Shown: positions 17,264 through 27,484, numbered from the stretch's first letter. The stretch: DNA of 64,000 bases from Saccharomycopsis phalli (GCA_020342235.1 CP073218.1:496001-560000); one strand, 5' to 3'. Numbers and translations: made by a program. Notes: a model not told the origin generated them from the sequence alone.

Positions 17264-18814
17264 CTAGGCAATTCCTAGAAAATTCTCAACCACCGCAATA
17301 ATTCCATCATGCACTCCAATCTCCAGGACTGCATCGCTCAATATTGTGTTTAAGCGATTATATATCTTTGGCATTTGGGGAAGAATAGGTTCATACGTCG
17401 CTTCAAAACTGGAAAATGGTTCCACAGAGTCCTCAAAATGTATTAGCCAGCTAATAGTCAACGAGTACTTAAAAGAACCACCGAATGTGACGCTCTGGAA
17501 ATTTCTAAAATATGATATTAATGAAATCAAGAGATTCTGTCTTTGTAGATCTTTCCCGCCAAACAAATCCATCACATAATTCTCAATGTTTGTATCTTTA
17601 CTAATACCCAATTTCTCCAATAAGGTCCTCAACTCAAGATCCTTTTCAATGAACTCCATTCTTTTCTTTATAAAATCCTGGAATTCCGCAGACAAGACAT
17701 TTGAATTTTCGAAATAATCTACTACTAGAAGTAGCATAACAAGTCTTTTTACCAGTAATAAACAGTAATTATTTAAACTTGCTAACCAATTCGATAAGTT
17801 TCTATCACTTTGAAGGAGTAACGTATAAGATTGATCATTCATATCTAAATAGCTTACGTCAGTGACTTCACCAAGCGGTAGACTCGTACCAGAATTATTC
17901 AATGTATTAAGTAAAGTTGAATCTTCCAAGGAAGTATGTCCATTGTGCGTCTCTGATATCGACTCTGCAACTCTGAAGTAAGCATTAATCAAACCATTTA
18001 ATTCTGCCTTGGCAAGTCCATTTAAGTTTTTATTGCTGTGCTTGACGATACTAAAGGATACTAAGCTATCGGAAGAGTTATCAAGCACTAACTGAAAATG
18101 ATACTCAAAAAAACTTTTGAAAACACAGAAAAACTGCAAGTCTCGAGTGCTATCTGATATCTTGGTACTCAAGTTTTGGATCTCCATAAAGGGCGTGAAT
18201 TTCCGGAGTAATGCATGTCGTAACGGCCAGTTATTTGACAAAGGCATGACACTAAACTGGTTTAAATCATCCAACACCACTAAATCGTGGTTTGAACTAA
18301 TTTCCTGCAAATCCATCTTTTCTCGTAACAAGGTCTCAATCAATTGACGATCTTCTACCGTCATTATTTGGTTATTTGAATACCCACCTTTTAGACTGTT
18401 CAATTTAGAAGTCAATATTTTATTTAGTTTTAACAATTCTGCCTTTCTAGATAGTAATGGGTCTGTACTATTCTCCTCTTGACCAAAAACTGCACTATTA
18501 TCTTCCAGGCCAGAAACTGCACTATTCTCTTCTTGATCAGACTCCGGTAGCTTTGTAGTACTACTATCAATATCATTGACAACAAAATCATCCTTATCTT
18601 TCAGCGACCGGTTCTCTATAATATCATCTCCATCTGATTCTTTCTGCTCATTGTTCTCGGGCTCAGTAGTGGTCTGTTGCTTCTTTCGCCTTTTGATTCT
18701 TTGTACACCCTGATATAATACACTTTTTCCCTCAAATGATGAAGAGGAATCATCTGGTAAATTATCAGAGTCAGACTTCACCGCTGTGATATCCACAAAT
18801 TCCGAATCACTCAT
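17264..18814 (-). CDS. possible kinetochore protein of the COMA complex (CENP-P/Ctf19-like)
   Basis: Protein of 516 residues from ATG 18814. About 115 acidic, Ser-rich, disordered N-terminal residues include a basic patch RIKRRKKQQ. A short coiled coil follows near 120-145. Then come two alpha/beta modules whose strand pattern (LQFFCVFKSFFEYHFQLVLD, later FKYSLTISWLIHFED) looks like the paired RWD domains of Ctf19/Mcm21. The layout (acidic head, coiled coil, two RWD) and the FEYHFQL...LVSFSI block recall S. cerevisiae Ctf19 from memory, but identity is low. I offer this as inference only; an uncharacterised clade-specific protein is the alternative. It is divergent from RAD2 across 90 bp. Confidence 0.4.
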   Translation of the reverse strand: MSDSEFVDITAVKSDSDNLPDDSSSSFEGKSVLYQGVQRIKRRKKQQTTTEPENNEQKESDGDDIIENRSLKDKDDFVVNDIDSSTTKLPESDQEENSAVSGLEDNSAVFGQEENSTDPLLSRKAELLKLNKILTSKLNSLKGGYSNNQIMTVEDRQLIETLLREKMDLQEISSNHDLVVLDDLNQFSVMPLSNNWPLRHALLRKFTPFMEIQNLSTKISDSTRDLQFFCVFKSFFEYHFQLVLDNSSDSLVSFSIVKHSNKNLNGLAKAELNGLINAYFRVAESISETHNGHTSLEDSTLLNTLNNSGTSLPLGEVTDVSYLDMNDQSYTLLLQSDRNLSNWLASLNNYCLLLVKRLVMLLLVVDYFENSNVLSAEFQDFIKKRMEFIEKDLELRTLLEKLGISKDTNIENYVMDLFGGKDLQRQNLLISLISYFRNFQSVTFGGSFKYSLTISWLIHFEDSVEPFSSFEATYEPILPQMPKIYNRLNTILSDAVLEIGVHDGIIAVVENFLGIA

Positions 18815-18904
18815 TGTCTTGTTTATTTACTAACGCGCGTATATATGGGTTACGAACGCTGGCGAGATATGATTTCGAAGCTCATCTCAAGAGAAGTTGT
18901 GTGA

Positions 18905-21769
18905 ATGGGTGTTAATAATTTATGGAAGATCGTACAGAATGCAGGTAAACCAGTTCGCCTAGAGAGCATGAGGAGGCAAAGACTAGCCATTGATGCTTCT
19001 ATTTGGGTGTATCAATTTCTCAAAGCAGTACGGAATAAGGATGGAATCGGGTTGAGAGGGTCTCACATTGTGGGATTCTTCCGACGGATCTGTAAATTGC
19101 TTTATCATGGAGTGAAGCCTGTTTTTGTCTTCGACGGAGGTGCCCCATTAATTAAACTAAGAACTATTGCCAGAAGAAGGGAGAGAAGAGAAGGAAAGCA
19201 CCAGAGTGCGAAAGCTACCGCCCAAAGATTGTTGCTTCTTAAAATGCAAAGAGAGGCAGAGAATCATGTGCGCAAAATCAAACAGCCCGAGACCAAAGAA
19301 ATCACTTATTTTAGAAAAGAGGATGACTACCACTTGCCGGAGATTGACAAATTTGTTCGGAAAAAGAATGATGCTAGAAGCTTATCTGCAGAAGAATATA
19401 CCAAATACAAAGAGAGTCTTGACGATAGCATTGAGGACATTGATCTAGATGAAATAGACCCAGCATCAGAATACTTTGAATCCTTGCCTTTGGCAAAGCA
19501 ATATCGGATATTACACTTGTTACGGCTCAAGTCTCGATTGAGAATGGGGTATTCCAAGGAGCAGCTCCAGGACATTTTCCCAAATAGTCTTGATTTTTCC
19601 AAGTTTCAGATAGAGATGGTAGCCAAGCGAAACTTTTTAACTCAGAAGCTACTCCATGTCGTTGGATTAGACGATAATTTGCCTGATATGGAAGGTATAG
19701 AATCTGCTACGAGGAGAATTGCAGGGGAGAAAAACCGGGCCTATACACTTCAAAACAATAATATTGGCTGGTCCATGTCCTTGAATGATGAGGGAGCTGA
19801 GAGCAAGCCAATTGTGATAGACGATCAGAAGAAACGCGGCTTTGGTGAGGTCGATGCCCCCAATAAGAAAATGAAGCTAGAAGAATCTGATGAGGATTTT
19901 GATGATATCGAATGGGAAGATGTGCAGGTTTCTGTTCAAAAACCAAAGGAAAACTTTTCTTTGAACTCATTACCTCTTCCCCCGGCTACACATGGTGTGG
20001 ATAACATTGGCACTAGTAGTTGGGTAATGTCAAAAAGCACACTTAAGTACGATACTGCGTTTGAAGATGAGAGGCACGACATTAGGAAAGCAACGGAAGA
20101 ATCTCTTAATGAGGTAGACCAAGAGTATCAATTGGAATTGAAGAAGGCCATCGACTTGTCCAAGAAGGAGATCGAGCAATTGCACCAGGAACAAGAGGCG
20201 CTTCTAGAAGGTCCGTTTGAATTTCTGGAGGTGATAGACGCGAATGATGAGGAAAAGAAAGAAACTTCAAAGGAAGAGCCTCCTGCGATAGATCTTGGGA
20301 CGTCCATGTTTAAAAAGAAGAATGCTAAAAATGGGGATACGAATAAAAGCTTACCTATGCCAAACTGGTTTGGTAATAGCGACATGACGAAATTGGCATA
20401 TTCCACAGAGTTTGTTCCTACAAAAGAAAGTAAACCGGATGATGATAAATTAATTGAAAGATTTAATTATCAGGAGGTAAAGGGTGTTGATAAATTGGAG
20501 GACCAGCAAATTGTCGAGGTAGGCAACGTTCCAGATGTTATTGATTTAGAAGAGGAAACGGTAGAAAGCATTGAAGTGGATAAGGACAATATACCAGGCG
20601 ACAGAGAATACATTTCAACGCCACAGGAGATAGATTCCGATGACAATGCTAATAAAGCAGGTCAAACACTGGAGAACACAAAAAAGGCAGATCTGACAGA
20701 TATGGCGGATGCTGTAGAAGAGCCGAATGACGGCTTGAGGACACTAGAAAAAGACTCCACAGTAGAAATCCAGAAGAAGTTTGGATACGATATGACTAAA
20801 GAAGGAAGTGCTTCAGGGCAAAAACAGATATCAGACGAGGTCACGAATATTGAGAAGCAACAATTATCAAGCCATGTATTGGAGAAGGACGATTCAGATA
20901 AAAAGCAAATTACATATTATGACTTTGAAGAAGAGGAAGAGACTGAACTTGTAGAGCAGATTGAGCGAGAAGAAGAGTCCAATAGAGAATTCACTCAATT
21001 GCTACAGAAAGGCTATCAGGATAGGGGGCGTGTATATGACGAGGCTTCATTGAAGACGCTCCACAGCAAGGAATTGAGAGATTCCGATGAAGTGACAGAT
21101 GTCATGATAGAAGAGGTTAAGGATTTGTTAACATGTTTTGGCATTCCATACATTACAGCACCTATGGAAGCAGAAGCCCAATGTGCTGAGCTATTGAAGC
21201 TTGGATTGGTGGATGGAATTGTCACTGATGATAGTGATTGTTTCTTGTTTGGAGGAGACAAGGTGTATCGGCACATTTTCACTGAGAAGAAGTTTGCTGA
21301 ATTTTATGAGGTGAAAGACCTTGAAAAGAAATTGGAATTGAATCGGGACAATCTTATTGAGTTGGCATATTTATTGGGGAGTGATTATACCGAAGGTTTG
21401 AAAGGGATTGGGCCAGTGATGGCAGTGAAGATAATCAACGAATTTGGTGACTTGATGAGATTTAAAAAGTGGTGGGATGAAATCCAGGATATCACGCTAC
21501 TGGGGGAAGTGTGCGATACTGCCTTTAAAAAGTCCTTACGGAAACGATTAATTAACAATGAGGTGTACCTTGATGAGTATTTCCCTGACACACGGGTTCG
21601 AAAGGCATATTTGGATCCAGATGTGGACAAGGATGAGACGAAGTTTGTGTGGTCGACTCCGGATTTGGAGATGTTGAGAAATTATATGGAGAATAAAATT
21701 GGATGGAATCAAAAGCGGTCGGATGAGGTGCTCATACCGTTGATACGAAGAATTAATTCGCCGTGGTGA
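18905..21769 (+). CDS. RAD2: XPG/Rad2 single-stranded DNA endonuclease of nucleotide excision repair
   Basis: Protein of 954 residues from ATG 18905. The N region (about 1-100) begins MGVNNLWKIV and has LAIDASIWVYQF and PVFVFDGGAP. The I region (about 745-870) has MEAEAQCAEL and DDSDCFLFGG with catalytic acids, and GSDYTEGLKGIGPV, the helix-hairpin-helix. Between them lies a long acidic spacer, which in Rad2 contacts TFIIH. The enzyme cuts 3' of a lesion. Oddity: the protein stops soon after the nuclease core (IRRINSPW), whereas S. cerevisiae Rad2 runs on into a basic tail with a PCNA-binding motif. The stop codon lies inside a 26-bp tandem repeat, so the original tail may have been lost. Confidence 0.95.
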   Translation: MGVNNLWKIVQNAGKPVRLESMRRQRLAIDASIWVYQFLKAVRNKDGIGLRGSHIVGFFRRICKLLYHGVKPVFVFDGGAPLIKLRTIARRRERREGKHQSAKATAQRLLLLKMQREAENHVRKIKQPETKEITYFRKEDDYHLPEIDKFVRKKNDARSLSAEEYTKYKESLDDSIEDIDLDEIDPASEYFESLPLAKQYRILHLLRLKSRLRMGYSKEQLQDIFPNSLDFSKFQIEMVAKRNFLTQKLLHVVGLDDNLPDMEGIESATRRIAGEKNRAYTLQNNNIGWSMSLNDEGAESKPIVIDDQKKRGFGEVDAPNKKMKLEESDEDFDDIEWEDVQVSVQKPKENFSLNSLPLPPATHGVDNIGTSSWVMSKSTLKYDTAFEDERHDIRKATEESLNEVDQEYQLELKKAIDLSKKEIEQLHQEQEALLEGPFEFLEVIDANDEEKKETSKEEPPAIDLGTSMFKKKNAKNGDTNKSLPMPNWFGNSDMTKLAYSTEFVPTKESKPDDDKLIERFNYQEVKGVDKLEDQQIVEVGNVPDVIDLEEETVESIEVDKDNIPGDREYISTPQEIDSDDNANKAGQTLENTKKADLTDMADAVEEPNDGLRTLEKDSTVEIQKKFGYDMTKEGSASGQKQISDEVTNIEKQQLSSHVLEKDDSDKKQITYYDFEEEEETELVEQIEREEESNREFTQLLQKGYQDRGRVYDEASLKTLHSKELRDSDEVTDVMIEEVKDLLTCFGIPYITAPMEAEAQCAELLKLGLVDGIVTDDSDCFLFGGDKVYRHIFTEKKFAEFYEVKDLEKKLELNRDNLIELAYLLGSDYTEGLKGIGPVMAVKIINEFGDLMRFKKWWDEIQDITLLGEVCDTAFKKSLRKRLINNEVYLDEYFPDTRVRKAYLDPDVDKDETKFVWSTPDLEMLRNYMENKIGWNQKRSDEVLIPLIRRINSPW

Positions 21770-21852
21770 TTGATGAAGAATTAATTTACCGTAGTGATGA
21801 TAAGAATTAATTCGCGGTGGTGATAAAGAATCAATTTGCCGTAGTGACTGAC
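21749..21852. repeat. 26-bp minisatellite running through the RAD2 stop codon
   Basis: About four imperfect copies of a unit starting AGAATTAATTCGC and ending CGTGGTGAT. The first copy encodes the last RAD2 residues and its TGA; the rest form the 3' flank. Copies vary by base changes and 1-3 base length differences. Confidence 0.85.
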
Positions 21853-21994
21853 ACCATTGCGGTTTGCATTGTACGAGGAGAGGAAAATAACCATTGCAAA
21901 ACGCCGATACCCAATGGGTGATATTACACGCTACAGAGTAGCATTACAGGCATATACTCATAAATAAAATCATAACCATTCCAAGACTCAACTA

Positions 21995-24019
21995 TTAATC
22001 TAGCTCTGTAATATTATCTGCTTTCTCCACGGACTCAAAGTCCAAAATCTCTATCCACGCCTCGTCATTCTTCTTCACTGCCGCGATGCAGGTCTTGTCA
22101 TTGAATTTAACCTGCCACACAAACGAGCTGTCGTGAATCAACTCCCTAATCTTCTTACCGGTCTTTATATCCCATAGGTGTAGCGTGGTGGAGCCAAAGA
22201 TTACACGGTTGTCGTTGTTCTCCACGCAAGTGATTGGCCCCGAAGGGCTGTTGAACTCGTACTTTTGCTCCACGTCTTCCGGGTCCCATATGCGGACGGT
22301 TGAGTCGGCGGCGGCGGTGACCAAGTTTTTGGGCGAGACCTGGATAAGGCCAACGAGCGACTGGTGGGCTTTCAACGTCTTCAAATTCGTGCCTGTCTCA
22401 ATGTCCCAGATGTTGATTGTGTTGTCGAGGGACCCCGATATGATGCGGTTGCGCAACTTGTCAATGGCAAGGGCATACACTTTGCGGGTGTGCTCCGAGA
22501 GCACATGGGTGCAAACTCCCGTTCTGGCGTCCCAGACACGGACGTTAGTATCATAGGACCCCGAGACGATGACCTTTCCATATGCAGCGACGGTGCGGAC
22601 TGCGTCTGAATGTCCCCTGAGGCAGCGGATGAAGTATTTGCTGCCCGGGGTCATTTCAATCGGCCGTTCCAAGTCGCTCATCTCCTGCTGGTACTCGGCA
22701 ATCTCGTCGTCCGAGTAGGTGATGCCGTACATTTCGTTTAGCACCGGGTCGTCCTTGACCATGGACAAGTCCCACATGTTCAAGTTGGAGTCGCGCGACC
22801 CGCTCACGAGTATTGGCCGCTGGGGAAACACCACGGGTTGGTGCCGGGAGTCGTGGCCAATGACAACGGGTTCGATTATTTCCATACAGCGCACCGTGGC
22901 ATTGTGCCCGCGGAGCACGTGTGTGCACTTGCCGGTTTTCAAGCTCCAGACGCGCAATGTCTTGTCGGTTGCGGCACTGACCAAGGTGTCGCCAATGTAC
23001 TTCAAGCCCCAGACTTCGCCCTCGTGGCCTTCGAGCAGCATGAGCTTGCGCCCTGTTCGGGTGCAAAAGACGTTGACCACGTTGTCGTTGCCTCCGCTGA
23101 CGATTTTGTCCTCGTCAAACTGGAGGCAGGTGATCAAGTCCTTGCCATGCGCCTTGAACGAGATGTTGCGTGGGCGGAAGCTGCGCGAGCTCCAGTTCTT
23201 GTTAATGAGCGCCTGCTTCTTGTAAAGCAAGCGGAAGAAGTTCGGCTCGAAGCAGGCCCGAGTCACGCTGTCGCAATGTGAGTAAAGTGACGCGTCGACG
23301 GAGGAGTAGTCGCGCACCAACGCCTCGAGATTCCGCGGCAGCTGTGCGGGCTCGTTGATGAGAAGATTGTCCTTGGCGATCAAGTCCTGCCAGACCTTGC
23401 TGTTTTTGTTGACGATCGCACCCCAGTTCTTGCACACCATCCCGGCCAGCACAAGCGACCGGTAGTCGAGATTTGACAACACGTTGCTCGCAAGCTCTGT
23501 TGGGAGATTCGAGAGAAGGTCAAACAGGAGCCGTTTGCTGATGTGGTTCACCAACGTCGAGAGCACGGTCCGGTCCGTCTGCTGGAGTAGCTTGTACACC
23601 AACGCGTTCCTCGTGTTGCGCGACATGTGCTTAAAGAGCTGCTGCGCCCGCGTCACCGAGTCGCTCATCTCCTCATCCTCTGCATCCAGCATGCTCGATT
23701 GTACTGGGGATGCCGACGGTGAAGGTAACGGCAACTTGCTCCGCTTCTGGTCGACTTTCGGCCGCTTGCAGTCCTCGCTGGCCTCTGGAGAACCCTTCCG
23801 CTTGCGGGACTCCACAGGCGGATCGACTGCATCGATGTCGATGGAGAGCGGGTGGATAGACACAGTGTCTCTGATCTCAGGCTCCTTGTTGGTCAGCTCT
23901 GCAAACAAGTTGGCCAAGATATCGTCCTCCAAGGCATCAAAGATGTACGGCGTCGCGTCGCACAAAAGCGGGAACTTCTTCGGCCGTGCGTCCTTCAAGT
24001 ACTTGGCTTCGTCCGACAT
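21995..24019 (-). CDS. CDC4: F-box WD40 substrate receptor of the SCF ubiquitin ligase
   Basis: Protein of 674 residues if started at ATG 24019 (MSDEAKYLKD). The frame is open to 24313 but without an ATG at its head, and that part overlaps the divergent FRA1 start, so the short form is preferred. Order: a variable N-terminus with a basic KRKGSPEASEDCKRPK stretch (likely nuclear signal), a helical dimerisation region, an F-box near 160-205 (LPTELASNVLSNLDYRSLV, Skp1 binding), then WD40 repeats (GHEGEVWGLKY, GHNATVRC, GHSDAVRTV, DAVRTV...WDARTG, IISGSLDNTINIWD). Cdc4 binds phosphodegrons and destroys Sic1, Far1 and Cdc6. A FAR1-like gene is present at 50.7-53.4 kb. Confidence 0.95.
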   Translation of the reverse strand: MSDEAKYLKDARPKKFPLLCDATPYIFDALEDDILANLFAELTNKEPEIRDTVSIHPLSIDIDAVDPPVESRKRKGSPEASEDCKRPKVDQKRSKLPLPSPSASPVQSSMLDAEDEEMSDSVTRAQQLFKHMSRNTRNALVYKLLQQTDRTVLSTLVNHISKRLLFDLLSNLPTELASNVLSNLDYRSLVLAGMVCKNWGAIVNKNSKVWQDLIAKDNLLINEPAQLPRNLEALVRDYSSVDASLYSHCDSVTRACFEPNFFRLLYKKQALINKNWSSRSFRPRNISFKAHGKDLITCLQFDEDKIVSGGNDNVVNVFCTRTGRKLMLLEGHEGEVWGLKYIGDTLVSAATDKTLRVWSLKTGKCTHVLRGHNATVRCMEIIEPVVIGHDSRHQPVVFPQRPILVSGSRDSNLNMWDLSMVKDDPVLNEMYGITYSDDEIAEYQQEMSDLERPIEMTPGSKYFIRCLRGHSDAVRTVAAYGKVIVSGSYDTNVRVWDARTGVCTHVLSEHTRKVYALAIDKLRNRIISGSLDNTINIWDIETGTNLKTLKAHQSLVGLIQVSPKNLVTAAADSTVRIWDPEDVEQKYEFNSPSGPITCVENNDNRVIFGSTTLHLWDIKTGKKIRELIHDSSFVWQVKFNDKTCIAAVKKNDEAWIEILDFESVEKADNITELD

Positions 24020-24075
24020 GTATACCTGGGTGTTTACTGACCATTGTGGAAGCAATTTCCAACTCGGATATACCT

Positions 24076-24081
24076 CACGTG
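24076..24081. promoter_or_regulatory. CACGTG box between CDC4 and FRA1
   Basis: A perfect CACGTG in the 213-bp divergent intergenic stretch, 57 bases from the CDC4 ATG and about 150 from FRA1. Confidence 0.4.
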
Positions 24082-24232
24082 ACTGCTTGCTGGTACCAGT
24101 TGGGCAGCATGCATGTAATAGGTGAGACCGTGCGCTAGATTGCATGTTACAAGTGATATATTCATCGAGCTGTTCTCCAGTGTTTGTTGTGTGGCATTTC
24201 TTCAATTGGCCGAATAGAGGAAAATACACAGT

Positions 24233-26416
24233 ATGGACCCCGAGATAATATCCTCCGAAAGCTCTTTGGCCAAGCCTTCGTCCCTTGGCACTTCGTTTGA
24301 TTCCGCCAGACAAGACAAAACTACAAAAGCGAACAAGTCACCATTGTTAGCCTGCTTTCCCGCGGTGTTTAACAAGATTTCAAACAAAAAGTCTAGCAGA
24401 CTCTCAGAGAAAAGCCCCACAGACAATGTCCCTAGCTGCCTGCTGGATGGGCAAGTGGAATGCAACGTCAACAGCGTAATTAGCTTTGGCACCGATGAGA
24501 TCATCACCGCAAAACACAGCTTACAAGCCGATCGCGACAACGACACCCAGATCTTCGCCAAGGAAACCGACCCAGCTTTGCAAGGAAACACCACAAAGTC
24601 CCGCGTAGACACCTCAAAACGTCTCCTCAGACTCAGACAGCTCATGAAAGTCAACTCCATTGACGTCTATGTCGTGCCTTCTGAGGATGAGCACCAGAGC
24701 GAGTACACCGCGCCTAGCGACAACCGCAGAGAATACATATCTGGGTTCAATGGCTCAGCTGGTGTCGCCGTGGTGTCGCTATCCGGTGCAGTATTGTCCA
24801 CCGACAGCCGGTACTTTTTGGAGGCCGAGAAGCAGCTCGACGAAAACTGGGAGTTGATCAAGCAGGGCACAGACGGCAGCATCACATGGATGCAGTGGGC
24901 GTTTCAGCAATTGAAACAGCTGAAGAACAAGACGTTGTCCTTGGACCCAAAGTTGGTGTCCTTAACCTCGGGGAACTTTCTCAAGAAGCGGTGCGAGGAG
25001 ACCGACTGCGTGTTCAAGCCGTTGCTCAATAACCTCATTGATGAAATATGGGACTCCCAGCCGGAACGACCGCTGGAGCCAGTGTACGAGTTGCCGTACA
25101 AGTTCAGCGGAGAGTCGTCCAATAAGAAGATTGCCAGAATACGCGAGGCATTGGAGGCCGAGAACGCCACGGGGATCATTGTCACAAAGTTGGACGAGAT
25201 TGCCTGGACGTTGAATTTGCGTGGGCATGACTTTGAGACGTCGCCCTTGTTTTTCTCGTACTTAATCATCACCCATGAGGAGGTACGCTTCTACATCAAA
25301 TCGGAGCAGTTGTCCAAGGGCGTCGAGAGCTACTTGCATGTGGAGATTGCAAACTTGAAAATCAAAAACTACACCTCCTTCTGGATCGACTTGTCTGCGC
25401 TAGCCATCAACTTCGAGAACTACTACTACATTCTCTCCACCGATGTGTCCTACGGGCTCATCTCCCGCTTGTCCGTCGTCAACTACAAGCTCTCCAACTT
25501 GATCGAGTTGCTCAAGAGCGTCAAGAACCTGACGGAGATATACGGCATGAAGCTATCGCAAATCAAGGACGGTGTCGCCTTGGTCCGCTACTTTGCCTGG
25601 CTCGAAGAAAACTTGCTCGGCTCCTCCCGCACCATCAATGAATACCAAGGTACACTAAAGCTCGCCTACTACAAGTCGCTCATGTCAAACTACAGAGGCG
25701 TGAGCTTCCCCACAATATCCTGCTCAGGCGCAAATGCTGCGTCAAACCACTACGAGCCGACTATCGACAAAAACTCGCCCATTGATCCGTCGCAAATATA
25801 CCTTTGCGACGCGGGGTCACAGTATTTGGATGGTACCACCGACATCACCCGAACACTACACTTTTCCCAGCCTACAGCAGAGGAGAAACTAGCGTATACT
25901 GCCGTGCTCCGTGGTCACTTGGCCATCGCCAGAGCCCAGTTCCCAATCTCTAGCACCGGAGCACTGCTTGATTCCATTGCTCGTGCTCCCTTGTGGGAAG
26001 AGGGTCTCGACTACGGACATGGTACTGGTCATGGTATCGGGTCGTTCTTGAGCGTCCATGAAGGCCCTATATATTTTGGACGCAACTCAACGTTCCAAGC
26101 GGGACAGATTGTCAGTGACGAGCCTGGTTATTACAAGAACTACGAGTTCGGCGTGCGTCTCGAAAGCGACTTGGAAGTAGTAAAGAACAAGCACAAGAAG
26201 GATTTAAAGGGCCGGTCGTTCTTGCGGTTCGAGTACCTCACATTGGTGCCGTTTAGCTTGAATCTTATCGATAAAAGCAAGTTGTCGCAGTTTGAAGTCA
26301 GTTGGATCAACAAGTACCACAGTCACGTAAGAAACACCTTGACCCCATACTTGATGAAATTTAACGATCTCCGGGCAGCCAAATGGTTGTACAAGGAAAC
26401 AGTCCCAATACCTTAG
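24233..26416 (+). CDS. FRA1: Xaa-Pro aminopeptidase P family protein
   Basis: Protein of 727 residues from ATG 24233. An extended N-terminus of about 120 residues is followed by two creatinase-like N domains (RLLRLRQLMKV, GFNGSAGVAVVS, STDSRYFLEAEKQLDENWELIKQG) and the M24 metallopeptidase fold. The metal ligands are visible: LCDAGSQYLDGTTDITR (two Asp), GHGTGHGIGSF (His), SDEPGYY (Glu) and RFEYLTLVP (Glu). It should cleave the first residue before proline in the cytosol. The S. cerevisiae relative Fra1 works with Fra2 and Grx3/4 to hold Aft1 in check in iron signalling, so an iron role is possible but not shown here. Confidence 0.9.
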   Translation: MDPEIISSESSLAKPSSLGTSFDSARQDKTTKANKSPLLACFPAVFNKISNKKSSRLSEKSPTDNVPSCLLDGQVECNVNSVISFGTDEIITAKHSLQADRDNDTQIFAKETDPALQGNTTKSRVDTSKRLLRLRQLMKVNSIDVYVVPSEDEHQSEYTAPSDNRREYISGFNGSAGVAVVSLSGAVLSTDSRYFLEAEKQLDENWELIKQGTDGSITWMQWAFQQLKQLKNKTLSLDPKLVSLTSGNFLKKRCEETDCVFKPLLNNLIDEIWDSQPERPLEPVYELPYKFSGESSNKKIARIREALEAENATGIIVTKLDEIAWTLNLRGHDFETSPLFFSYLIITHEEVRFYIKSEQLSKGVESYLHVEIANLKIKNYTSFWIDLSALAINFENYYYILSTDVSYGLISRLSVVNYKLSNLIELLKSVKNLTEIYGMKLSQIKDGVALVRYFAWLEENLLGSSRTINEYQGTLKLAYYKSLMSNYRGVSFPTISCSGANAASNHYEPTIDKNSPIDPSQIYLCDAGSQYLDGTTDITRTLHFSQPTAEEKLAYTAVLRGHLAIARAQFPISSTGALLDSIARAPLWEEGLDYGHGTGHGIGSFLSVHEGPIYFGRNSTFQAGQIVSDEPGYYKNYEFGVRLESDLEVVKNKHKKDLKGRSFLRFEYLTLVPFSLNLIDKSKLSQFEVSWINKYHSHVRNTLTPYLMKFNDLRAAKWLYKETVPIP

Positions 26417-26683
26417 ACAAGCTCGGGGTCCAACTACAACAAGATGCGGGGATATATACAGGATGCGGTTGTATCATACAAAGCCAGGGAAATATCTTCA
26501 AAACAGACCCAGGCGGCAGTGTAGTATGTATTAATAGTTGAGTATACATTAATTCAGTTAGCTGGTAGCGTAGTGTCAACAGGACTTCACTAGAAGTAGG
26601 ATACAGTCTAAACCCAATAACAAAAATCGCCCACCAATCGAAAATTTGACCACAAAAATATTAGATGAAACGCAACTGCCTCG

Positions 26684-27484
26684 TCAATTTATATTTCCCA
26701 ATGTGGCTGCCATTTGCGCTTGAATTATACTAACTGGACTTTGGCTTCTTTCAGTGTTTCCATTATTGGCCACATTCACCGTCGAAGCTTCTCGTCGTCT
26801 ATCCTTTTTGTAAAAGTACCGGTACACCCTCTTGAACAACGGCAATTTCCAGTTCTTACCAGGCAACACTTGGCCCTGGATCAACACCGCCAAAATCCAT
26901 CCACTAATTAGCGGAACAATCAGACCAAGGCCCTCACTTAGTGCCAACTGTATCCCCAAGATATACACAAAAGACTTGTCCGAAAACACCGCTCTGCCAC
27001 TAATCCACGGAAGCATCTCGGAAATTTCAAACCTATATGTCACAGGAATCAAGGAATAGTATTGAAACAATAGTGCACCAACAACAGGAAATGGACCACT
27101 AGAATACTCGAATCGCTGAAGATAGTTCCATTTATCGGGCACAAGCAGTTTACACAACAAGTTTGTCACCAACACAAGACAGATATTGCTAAAGTAAACT
27201 AGCACTAAGAACGAAGCATACTTGTGCGATGATTGCAACCTTTCCAATGTCCGTAAATGATATATCACAATCGAAGAGAAAAACACCTGCGACTCATTGG
27301 TGAAGCTCAATTGACTAGTGAATAGCCTCCAAAATTGACCCCACTGGTATATATATTTATCAAACGACAAATAGAAGACATATTTCAAGCCCAAAGTTGA
27401 AAACAAAATAGGAATAGCTAGATTGAAAATAAGAAAATATTTTGTAACTGGCACTAATTTAAAACCCCTAGGAACAGAAGTCAT
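26684..27484 (-). CDS. DSC2: rhomboid-like membrane protein, Dsc2/UBAC2 type
   Basis: Protein of 266 residues from ATG 27484; TTG and GTG just upstream are not used. It opens with RGFKLVPVTKYFLIFNLAIPIL, the start typical of UBAC2/Dsc2. It has about five to six membrane helices and the WGQFWRLFTSQLSF block typical of Der1/rhomboid pseudoproteases, with no catalytic Ser-His pair visible. The tail is polar and ends near QAQMAATLGNIN, with no clear UBA domain. In the family it belongs to the Dsc ubiquitin ligase of Golgi and endosome membranes, which tags orphan membrane proteins. The assignment rests on fold pattern and the opening motif, so it is fairly but not wholly sure. Confidence 0.75.
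   Translation of the reverse strand: MTSVPRGFKLVPVTKYFLIFNLAIPILFSTLGLKYVFYLSFDKYIYQWGQFWRLFTSQLSFTNESQVFFSSIVIYHLRTLERLQSSHKYASFLVLVYFSNICLVLVTNLLCKLLVPDKWNYLQRFEYSSGPFPVVGALLFQYYSLIPVTYRFEISEMLPWISGRAVFSDKSFVYILGIQLALSEGLGLIVPLISGWILAVLIQGQVLPGKNWKLPLFKRVYRYFYKKDRRREASTVNVANNGNTERSQSPVSIIQAQMAATLGNIN

Noticed and set aside
24020-24313. N-terminal extension of CDC4 upstream of ATG 24019
   Set aside because: The frame is open, but it runs into the FRA1 coding start and shows no similarity to Cdc4.
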